Source of the DNA: Anaerolineae bacterium
GTDB lineage: Bacteria; Chloroflexota; Anaerolineae; JAFGEY01
Length of the DNA stretch: 5,021 nt
Assembly: GCA_016929205.1 (NCBI GenBank)
Contig: JAFGJF010000544.1
Span: 1-5,021, forward strand
Direction: 5' to 3'
A program made the position numbers and the translations under genes. The notes below the pieces were generated by a model. It saw nothing but the letters and a program-made list of their open reading frames with translations, was not told the DNA's origin and ran no database searches. Below, one piece after another: positions 1 through 5,021 of this stretch; the stretch's first letter is position 1, and each line of letters begins with the position of its first letter.

Positions 1-524
1 CCATGGTCGGCCAGCGTCCGCTCCAGCCACGTCGTTTCTACCCGCCCGTCACCGCCGATCCCCGACCACATCGTGTTGACAAAAACCATCAGCAGATCGC
101 CGCGCCGGATGAAATAGCTCAATCCCTCCTGCCCCGGTGGACCGTTTCTCGGCAAATGCGCCAGCAGTTCGCGGAACACCGCCTCGCTTGCTGCATCGTA
201 GGCCGTGTGATTGCCCGTGGTGTGATAGAGCGGGATCGCTTCCCGGTCCAGCCAGGCCATCTCGTGCTCGAACCAGTAGCGCCACTGGCTTCGCAGCGTC
301 GCGTCATCCGCAGCCAACCCTTTGATCTCGTCGCCGGGAAAGCAGATAAATTCCGGCCGCGGCGCGAGCCGGGACACGACGGCGTTGACCGAGGCAAAGG
401 TGGCCTCGTGCGGCGCGCCAGGTATGCCCGAGCAGCAGTCGGCGTAACAGACAAACTGGTGTCCATCGCCATCGCGCGGCACGAGCGCCGGGATGGGATC
501 GCGTTCCTGGTGCGAACTATGCAT
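1..524 (-). CDS. Calcineurin-like metallophosphoesterase, 3' end cut by window edge
   Basis: About 174 residues of the N-terminal half are visible; the C-terminus, with the later metal-binding histidines, lies left of base 1. Family: two-metal phosphoesterases (PF00149 type) hydrolysing phosphomonoesters or diesters; the substrate cannot be told. Numbering from 524, motif I is YADCCSG (Asp29), motif II is FPGDEIKG (Asp65) and motif III is TTGNHTAYD (Asn105, His106), at the usual spacing. Motif I normally reads D-x-H; here the His is Cys31, as a family variant or an altered metal site. No signal peptide or membrane segment is seen, so it is probably cytoplasmic. I prefer the ATG at 524 because AGGGGG lies 8 bases upstream. 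An in-frame ATG at 554, 3 bases after the decarboxylase stop, has no clear ribosome site and would add 10 residues. It is the last gene visible in the operon. Family sure, function unknown. Confidence 0.82.
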   Translation of the reverse strand, partial: MHSSHQERDPIPALVPRDGDGHQFVCYADCCSGIPGAPHEATFASVNAVVSRLAPRPEFICFPGDEIKGLAADDATLRSQWRYWFEHEMAWLDREAIPLYHTTGNHTAYDAASEAVFRELLAHLPRNGPPGQEGLSYFIRRGDLLMVFVNTMWSGIGGDGRVETTWLERTLADH

Positions 525-532
525 GGAGTCTG

Positions 533-538
533 CCCCCT
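533..538 (-). promoter_or_regulatory. Ribosome binding site favouring the phosphoesterase start at 524
   Basis: On the minus strand AGGGGG is followed by an 8-base spacer and then ATG at 524. The other in-frame ATG, at 554, is preceded only by TAGGGT directly abutting the codon. The site lies downstream of the decarboxylase stop (558-560), so the gene can load its own ribosomes. Confidence 0.5.
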
Positions 539-557
539 GTGTGCTCAATTTCATACC

Positions 558-2015
558 CTATTCTGCTTCTAACACTTGAGCCGTTTTAGCCAGCACATCC
601 AGCGCTTCCTCGATCTCGGCAAGATGAGTGCGGAAACAAAGGATCGCCGCGCGCAGAACCAGCTTGCCATCCACGCGGGTCGAACTGACAAAGATCCGCC
701 CATCGCGCTGCACCCGCTGCATCAATTGCTGGTTAAAGGCATCCGTGTCACCCCGCCTGGGCAGGTAACGATAGGTGACGATCGACAGATCGGGATACGG
801 GCCAACCTCAAACCCATTCAGGCCGCACAGTCGTTCGTAAAAATAGCGCGCCAGGTAGATCTTTTCCGACAACGCCGCTCGAAAGGGCGCGACACCCAGC
901 AGCTTGAGCGGCAGCCACAGCCGCAGTCCACGGAAATGTTTGGTCAGTTCCGGCGACAGATCGGCCGGTGACAATTCACCCACCTCATCCAGAATATTCT
1001 GAATATAGTCGGCCTGGGCACTGAAAGCGGCATGGAGCCTGGTGCGATCCTTGACCAAGACAGCGCCAGTGCCATATGGCAGAAACAACGTCTTGTGTGG
1101 ATCGAGGACCACCGAATCCGACTTGTCCATACCTGCCAGCACCGCCTGTCCTTCCGGGCACAGAGCAAACAATGCGCCATAGGCCCCGTCGACGTGGAAC
1201 CACAATCGATGTGCGGCGGCAATATCGGCCACGTCCGACAGCGGATCTACCGCACCGGTATTCGTCGTTCCGGCCGAGGCCACGACCAGCCAGGGATGGA
1301 GCCCTGCCCGCTCATCGGCCAGGATGGCCTCATCCAGGGCGATCGCATCCATACGGTAGCCCGCGTCGACGCACACCCGTCTCACCACGCAGCCTCCTAG
1401 CCCGGCAATGCGCAGCGCCTTGTCGATGCAGTGGTGGGCATGATCGGTGACGTAAACAACTGCGCGGCCGATCGCCGATCCGATGACGCCGCAGGCCTCC
1501 CGCGCGGTGACAATGGCCGTCAGGTTGGCTATGCTGCCCCCCGACGACAGGTTGCCGGCCGATGACGCAGGGTATCCAACCACGCCGGCCATCCAACGCA
1601 ACAACATATTTTCCACCCGCACCGCGCCCGGGCTGGCAAAAAACAGACCGGCGTAACGGTTCGTGATCGCGGCCAGGTAATCGCCAAGCGCAGCGTGGAG
1701 CAGCCCGCCGCCCGGAATATACCCCAGGTAGCGCCCCGACGAAAGCCCGATTCCGCTCAAATTGACGTTCTCGCGCAGCAACCGCAGCGCCTGCTCGATG
1801 TCGATCCCCTCTTCTACGATCGGCGCGTCGTAAAGCGCCTGCCCCTCACCGGCGTGTATGGCAAAAGCGGGCGCGCTGGCGATGCTGTCCAGGTAATCGT
1901 TCGCGCAGGCCACCACCTGTGCGATCAAGTGGTCCCGTTGTGCCGCACTTGGTTCCAACACACGCGCTGCCTGTTCAAGCCCTTTGATTTCGCGCGTCAA
2001 TCTGCTTTCATTCAT
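558..2015 (-). CDS. Group II PLP-dependent decarboxylase-like enzyme (aromatic-L-amino-acid decarboxylase/glutamate decarboxylase fold)
   Basis: A complete 485-residue protein, the usual length for PF00282-type enzymes, which remove the alpha-carboxyl of an amino acid to give an amine. PLP-site landmarks are in order: glycine/serine-rich GNLSSGGSIANL (154-165), TDHAHHC with the ring-stacking His at about 194, ASAGTTNTGAVDPL (246-259), FHVDGAYGA with Asp276 that pairs with the pyridine nitrogen, and LDPHKTLFLPYGTGA with Schiff-base Lys308. FRGLRLWLPLK (361-371) matches the family's R-L-W segment after the catalytic loop. That loop (about 341-354, acidic, ILDEVGELSPADLS) has no Tyr where aromatic decarboxylases carry the one that protonates the carbanion, so substrate and even reaction outcome are open. 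GAGGG lies 13 bases before the ATG, rather far; coupling to the upstream HAD gene is possible. Fold and cofactor sure, substrate unknown. Confidence 0.93.
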   Translation of the reverse strand: MNESRLTREIKGLEQAARVLEPSAAQRDHLIAQVVACANDYLDSIASAPAFAIHAGEGQALYDAPIVEEGIDIEQALRLLRENVNLSGIGLSSGRYLGYIPGGGLLHAALGDYLAAITNRYAGLFFASPGAVRVENMLLRWMAGVVGYPASSAGNLSSGGSIANLTAIVTAREACGVIGSAIGRAVVYVTDHAHHCIDKALRIAGLGGCVVRRVCVDAGYRMDAIALDEAILADERAGLHPWLVVASAGTTNTGAVDPLSDVADIAAAHRLWFHVDGAYGALFALCPEGQAVLAGMDKSDSVVLDPHKTLFLPYGTGAVLVKDRTRLHAAFSAQADYIQNILDEVGELSPADLSPELTKHFRGLRLWLPLKLLGVAPFRAALSEKIYLARYFYERLCGLNGFEVGPYPDLSIVTYRYLPRRGDTDAFNQQLMQRVQRDGRIFVSSTRVDGKLVLRAAILCFRTHLAEIEEALDVLAKTAQVLEAE

Positions 2016-2095
2016 CGTGCTCGCATTTCCCTCAACAACGCATCGGCCAGGTCCATCGACCGCTCAAAAGGATGAAATACCGCTTCTCTTTTTTT
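2012..2095 (-). other. Candidate alternative C-terminal tail of the HAD gene after an A7 homopolymer
   Basis: Minus-strand bases 2095-2089 are seven As within the HAD gene. In the annotated frame the protein ends seven codons later at TGA (2064-2066). If one A is dropped (or two added), the frame stays open for about 24 further codons, beginning EAVFHPFERS and ending LLREMRAR, a plausible amphipathic helical tail. Its TGA at 2014-2012 overlaps the decarboxylase ATG (2015-2013) as ATGA, a classic coupling arrangement. In this frame a TAG (2098-2096) lies immediately before the A run, so the reading can only be entered by slippage or an indel. The open frame is seen; the cause (sequencing indel, mutation or transcriptional slippage) is inferred. 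Confidence 0.4.
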
Positions 2096-2642
2096 CTATC
2101 TGATCGAGAACGTGACGCCAGCTTGCGCAAAAGATAACGCCCGGCCCACCATCCGCCTCACCCTCACGCCCGTGCTGCAACCAGATCCGCTGCAATCCCT
2201 CGACATCCACCTTGTGCAGGTGCCGCACATCGTCGTCCACCAGCACGTCCGCCTCAATGGATGAGCACACCTCAGCCTTGCTCGTCCCTTTCGATGTTCT
2301 GATCTCCCGGATCAAGTGCAGCACGCCCTCACGCGCGAGCCACTCGCGTGCAAAGCCGATCCGCCGCTCCGGGCGGGCGGTCACGATGCACAGTTCGGCG
2401 CTTTCCGCCAGCGTCCGCAGCGCATCCAATGCGCCGGGCACCGCTTCGGCCTGCAGCGTGCTTTCACGCTCGTACACCCAATCGCCCAACCGCCGGTACG
2501 CCTCCTCACCGATGATCGGCACACAATCGGTCCGGTTGCAATGCCAGGGAGAGACATCGATGCCCATCTGTACCTTGATCCATTTCGATTTCTCTCGGTT
2601 GGTGTCCGCTATGGTACCATCATAGTCAATGGCTACGATCAT
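2064..2642 (-). CDS. HAD-superfamily phosphatase, 5'(3')-deoxyribonucleotidase (NT5C)-like
   Basis: The 192-residue protein carries all HAD motifs. Motif I is IDYDGTIADT, with nucleophile Asp6 and general acid Asp8. Motif II is CIVTARP (Thr88). A Lys at 118 or 122 in TSKGTSKAE serves motif III, and motif IV is VLVDDD (Asp136-138). A small helical cap fits residues 15-65. The length and the VTARPE segment resemble the NT5C-type subgroup (PF06941), which dephosphorylates nucleoside monophosphates, but many such proteins are uncharacterised and the substrate is inferred only. It is probably cytoplasmic, with no signal peptide. The ATG has GAGGGG 7 bases upstream, which fixes the start. It follows the M28 remnant by 33 bases and precedes the decarboxylase by 48 bases in the same direction. 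The last residues (after EKKR) follow an A7 run and may be out of the ancestral frame; see the separate tail entry. Confidence 0.85.
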   Translation of the reverse strand: MIVAIDYDGTIADTNREKSKWIKVQMGIDVSPWHCNRTDCVPIIGEEAYRRLGDWVYERESTLQAEAVPGALDALRTLAESAELCIVTARPERRIGFAREWLAREGVLHLIREIRTSKGTSKAEVCSSIEADVLVDDDVRHLHKVDVEGLQRIWLQHGREGEADGGPGVIFCASWRHVLDQIEKKRSGISSF

Positions 2643-2649
2643 CCTATCG

Positions 2650-2655
2650 CCCCTC
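2650..2655 (-). promoter_or_regulatory. Ribosome binding site of the HAD phosphatase gene
   Basis: GAGGGG followed by a 7-base spacer (CGATAGG) precedes the ATG at 2642. It sits in the 33-base gap after the M28 stop, so this gene can be translated independently of the damaged gene upstream. Confidence 0.6.
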
Positions 2656-2675
2656 GCACAATGCTGCTGTACAAG

Positions 2676-3230
2676 TCAGTTTTGATCTTCGAGCGTCAGA
2701 CCCGCGACCTCGATCACAAGCCCGCCAGTTGCCCGGCAGACCTGGGCTGCAAAAGGCAGATTTAGCGTCTCAAACGTATCGCTCATCTTGTGATAATGCG
2801 GGCTGCGGAATTCCGTCGTATCGGTCAGCATGATCGCCTTGTAGCCTTGATCCCAAAAGGGCGAATGGTCCGACCGCCGTGTATCGGGAAACATCTCGCC
2901 GTTGCCGGGCACAACCAAAGGCACAACGGGCAGATCGATCCGGTATCGTTCGACCGCACTTGAAAATCCCTGGACCAGTTCGAGCGAACGCTCGTTGCCC
3001 ACCACGGCAATGAAATTGCCCACTTTCGGGATCTCGATCGGCAGTCCCTCAGGTGCTGACTGGACTACCGAGTTACCTGTATAGGCAACCGATTCGAGCA
3101 CAATCACCCCCTGGATCGCCCACCCATTTTCTTTGGCGTGCGCCGCCAGGGCACGGCTCCCAACCACCCCGCCCTCCTCCAACGATCTTCCACGCTGCAA
3201 CTCTTCCAGATTGACCGCCACAAACTGCAC
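2676..3230 (-). pseudogene. N-terminally truncated M28-family zinc peptidase (C-terminal half only)
   Basis: From a GTG at 3230 the frame encodes 184 residues matching the second half of an M28 aminopeptidase-like protein: FVAVNLEE (the Glu9-Glu10 pair, catalytic base and metal ligand), VLESVAY (Glu46), GNFIAVVGN, RRSDHSPFW (Asp121, His122) and FRSPHYHK with metal-ligand His145 or His147. M28 enzymes bind two zinc ions and also need an upstream H-x-D and a bridging Asp, in some 100 or more N-terminal residues. These are absent: family-like sequence (DRTVQF) continues only to about 3245, then a TAA in this frame (3252-3254) and the kinase gene follow. The protein should not form the complete metal site, so I call a decaying remnant left by a deletion. 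The frame is otherwise intact, so a recent event or a retained non-catalytic role is possible. No good ribosome site serves the GTG. Confidence 0.75.
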
Positions 3231-3237
3231 CGTGCGA

Positions 3238-3263
3238 TCAAGATGAATCCATTATGGTCCTCC
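3238..3263 (-). promoter_or_regulatory. Strong ribosome site and ATG opening a four-codon reading frame before the M28 remnant
   Basis: GGAGG (3263-3259), a 6-base spacer and ATG (3252-3250) form the best translation start near this junction. The frame reads M-D-S-S and stops at TGA (3240-3238). The M28 frame is offset by one base, and its GTG at 3230 begins 7 bases after that stop. This could be the surviving start of the original peptidase gene joined out of frame to its 3' half, or a start site allowing re-initiation at the GTG. The site is seen directly; its use is inferred. Confidence 0.5.
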
Positions 3264-3271
3264 AACAACAA

Positions 3272-3889
3272 CTATATCAACCCCAAATGCCTGGCGACGA
3301 CATCGGCATTTTCTTTGACCGTCCGTTGCCCGGAGACCTCCAATACGTGCAGACCGCACGCACTGGCCTGTTCCCGTACCCATTCTCCAAATGCAACATC
3401 GCGATCCATCCAATTCTGGTAAGCGCGCTCGGGATCTCGGCATTCCTGCAAAATGTCTTTTACCCACTCTCCTCGCGCCCGGTACCTGACACGCTGAAAT
3501 GTCTCCGTGGGCACAATCCATATGCCACGATCGCGTGACCGCATCACCTTTGCCACACGATCCGGCAGCAAACTCGTGCCTTCTACCAGCAATTTCTCTT
3601 CGCTCGACCTCGCCAGCAGATCGTCCATTACCATATCAAACTGCTCACGATAGCAGCCGATGGCCTCCTGGAGCAATCTTGGCCCTGGCTGCATCCACAA
3701 TTCATCCCATGACGTATGCGTCCACTTGAAGAGGTTCGGATGCGTTTCTCGTCTCACGCGCTGCCGGTGCTCGCGCATCGCCTCGTCAACGCGATACACA
3801 GCCAGGCCGTACTGGCGGGCAAATAGATCGGCCATCGAGCTTTTGCCCGAACAAGGCGAGCCACCCATCCACAAAAACTGCTCAGTCAT
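3272..3889 (-). CDS. P-loop NTPase, small-molecule kinase-like protein
   Basis: A 205-residue protein opening with a Walker A loop in FLWMGGSPCSGKSS (GSPCSGKS, residues 10-17; Lys16), as in small kinases of the nucleoside, phosphoglycerate or chloramphenicol phosphotransferase type. YRVDEA (32-37) follows beta-2 where such kinases often hold a catalytic Asp. LLVEGTSLLP (100-109) resembles a Walker B-like strand. The Arg-rich FQRVRYRARGEW (131-142) fits a lid that contacts ATP phosphates, followed by the Trp/Asp-rich NWMDRDVAFGEW. I recognise the general family of uncharacterised AAA-type kinases but not a substrate. The ATG at 3889 is chosen because it overlaps the amidase stop by 8 bases (translational coupling) and the P-loop normally lies near the N-terminus. 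A start at 3949 would extend deeper into the amidase with no family-like sequence. No clear ribosome site precedes 3889. Cytoplasmic. Confidence 0.8.
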   Translation of the reverse strand: MTEQFLWMGGSPCSGKSSMADLFARQYGLAVYRVDEAMREHRQRVRRETHPNLFKWTHTSWDELWMQPGPRLLQEAIGCYREQFDMVMDDLLARSSEEKLLVEGTSLLPDRVAKVMRSRDRGIWIVPTETFQRVRYRARGEWVKDILQECRDPERAYQNWMDRDVAFGEWVREQASACGLHVLEVSGQRTVKENADVVARHLGLI

Positions 3890-5021
3890 ACGCCACACTT
3901 GCCAAGAACCGGGGCGGCCATCGAACCTTGGTCTGCTGCTCAAACGCATACGCCAGCTTGATCAACGTCGGCTCCTGGTAGGCCCCACCAAAGAACGAGA
4001 TCCCGACCGGCAGGCCAAAGATGTATCCCGCCGGCACGGTGATGTTAGGGTAACCGGCCACTGCCGCCGGAGAGGAACTGCCCCCCGAATGGTGGTCGCC
4101 GTTGATCCAGTCGGTCGGCCAGGCCGGCCCGCCGGAGGGGGCGACGATCGCATCCAGCGTGTGCTTTTGCAGCGTGGCGTCGATCCCCTCCGTCCCCGCC
4201 AGGCGGTGATTCTCTTCCAACGCCTTGAGGTAGGCCTCGTCGGTCAGCGGGCCCTTTTCCTGCGCCAGCAGCATTCTTTCCTGCCCAAAATAGGGCATGA
4301 CCCGGTCCCGGTTTTGCTGGTTGAATTCGATGATCTCTTGCAGTGAATGAACCGGCGCGTCGGGGCCCAGCCCGGCCAGGTAGGCGTTCAGATCGGCCTT
4401 GAACTCGTACAACAGCACCTCGACCTCGGTCTTGCCGAACGTCCGCGCCGTCTCGATGTCCGCGGGATCGACGATCGCCGCCCCGGCCCGTTTCATTGCC
4501 TCGATGCACGATTCCATGATCTCGTCGACCCGGTCGTCAAAGCCAAAGAAATTGCGCGCTACGCCGATCCGTGCGCCGCGCAAGCCGTCCGCGTCGAGAA
4601 AAGGTGTATAATCGGTGAATGATTTGCCCTGACTGCCCTCAGTAGCCGGATCGCGCGGATCGACGCCGGTCAGCGCGCCGAGCGTGATCGCCATATCGGC
4701 CACCGTCCGGGCCATCGGACCGGCTGTATCCTGGCTGTGGGCGATCGGAATGATCCCCGAGCGGCTGACCAACCCCAGCGTCGGTTTGATCGCTGCCAGC
4801 CCGTTGGTCTGCGAGGGGCAAATGATCGACCCATCCGTCTCTGTGCCGAGCGCGACGGCGCACAAATTCGCCGCTACCGCCACCGCCGAGCCTGAACTGG
4901 AGCCGCACGGGTTGCGATCCAGGGCGTAGGGATTGCGCGTCTGCCCGCCTCGGCTGCTCCATCCGCTGCTCGAATGCGTCGATCTGAAATTGGCCCACTC
5001 GCTGAGGTTGGTCTTGCCCAG
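3882..5021 (-). CDS. Amidase-signature family hydrolase, 5' end cut by window edge
   Basis: The last 379 residues are visible. Amidase-signature enzymes of this type usually have about 480-540 residues, so the N-terminus and the catalytic Lys lie beyond base 5021. They hydrolyse C-N amide bonds by a Ser-cisSer-Lys triad. Counting from the edge, CGSSSGSAVA carries the cis-Ser (residue 41, bases 4901-4899) and GTETDGSIICPS the nucleophile (residue 65, bases 4829-4827), 24 residues apart as in the family. The signature's S-I-R-x-P is S-I-I-C-P here, a variant I associate with a subgroup of bacterial members. LGKTNLSEWANF at the edge and GYPNITVPAGY with GLPVGISFFG near the end are also typical. 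It resembles the general amidases more than GatA, since no gatB or gatC is nearby. Its TGA overlaps the kinase start. Substrate unknown. Confidence 0.93.
   Translation of the reverse strand: MGKTNLSEWANFRSTHSSSGWSSRGGQTRNPYALDRNPCGSSSGSAVAVAANLCAVALGTETDGSIICPSQTNGLAAIKPTLGLVSRSGIIPIAHSQDTAGPMARTVADMAITLGALTGVDPRDPATEGSQGKSFTDYTPFLDADGLRGARIGVARNFFGFDDRVDEIMESCIEAMKRAGAAIVDPADIETARTFGKTEVEVLLYEFKADLNAYLAGLGPDAPVHSLQEIIEFNQQNRDRVMPYFGQERMLLAQEKGPLTDEAYLKALEENHRLAGTEGIDATLQKHTLDAIVAPSGGPAWPTDWINGDHHSGGSSSPAAVAGYPNITVPAGYIFGLPVGISFFGGAYQEPTLIKLAYAFEQQTKVRWPPRFLASVAYD

Noticed and set aside
3..572. Plus-strand open frame of 189 codons
   Set aside because: It lies antisense to the phosphoesterase, whose frame carries three ordered family motifs. 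The plus-strand product is Arg/His/Pro-rich with no recognisable domain, as expected of a shadow frame in GC-rich DNA.
2050..2061. Inverted repeat GGTC-GATG-GACC between the HAD and decarboxylase genes
   Set aside because: A 4-base stem with no following T run is too short to call a terminator or operator, and it also lies within the candidate HAD tail.
3890..3949. Upstream ATG at 3949 extending the kinase-like protein by 20 residues
   Set aside because: The extension is Arg/Ser/Pro-rich, lies wholly inside the amidase gene, and places the P-loop unusually far from the N-terminus.
3660..4346. Plus-strand open frame of 228 codons
   Set aside because: It spans antisense to both the kinase and the amidase and has no family motif; an antisense shadow.
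4881..4883. GTG at 4883 as the amidase start
   Set aside because: The codon is an internal Val between the cis-Ser motif and the nucleophile. The frame is open and family-like to the window edge.
4045..4998. Additional minus-strand open frames within the amidase region (4045-4509, 4639-4998)
   Set aside because: They are offset readings of the amidase gene with low-complexity Arg/Gly composition. The amidase frame carries the catalytic motifs throughout.

Overview
The window is a compact, GC-rich bacterial segment (roughly 60% G+C by eye) in which every credible gene lies on the minus strand and reads right to left. The mix of families and the protein style suggest an environmental, possibly Chloroflexota-like bacterium. 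That placement is only an impression from family resemblance; there is no marker gene.

In order of transcription the genes are: (1) an amidase-signature hydrolase cut by the right edge (3882-5021); (2) a small P-loop kinase-like protein overlapping it by 8 bases (3272-3889); (3) a remnant of an M28 zinc peptidase that keeps only its C-terminal half (2676-3230); (4) a HAD/NT5C-like phosphatase (2064-2642); (5) a group II PLP-dependent decarboxylase-like enzyme (558-2015); (6) a calcineurin-like metallophosphoesterase cut by the left edge (start at 524 or 554). The gaps are 3-48 bases, or negative, so the genes probably form one leftward transcription unit whose promoter lies beyond base 5021. 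I saw no terminator, tRNA, rRNA, CRISPR array, insertion sequence or long repeat, and no non-coding stretch over 50 bases.

How the genes work together is uncertain. All six are hydrolase, phosphotransfer or PLP enzymes of broad families, and none fixes a known pathway. A small-molecule scavenging or amine/amide metabolism operon is a reasonable but unproven reading.

The most interesting details are sequence-level. The HAD gene has an A7 run near its 3' end, and a one-base slip there would give a longer, protein-like tail whose TGA overlaps the next gene's ATG as ATGA. The M28 gene has lost its N-terminal metal-binding half, and an excellent Shine-Dalgarno/ATG sits one frame away from the remnant. 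The PLP enzyme keeps its Lys, Asp and His but lacks the catalytic-loop Tyr of aromatic amino acid decarboxylases. The phosphoesterase has Cys in place of the usual motif I His.
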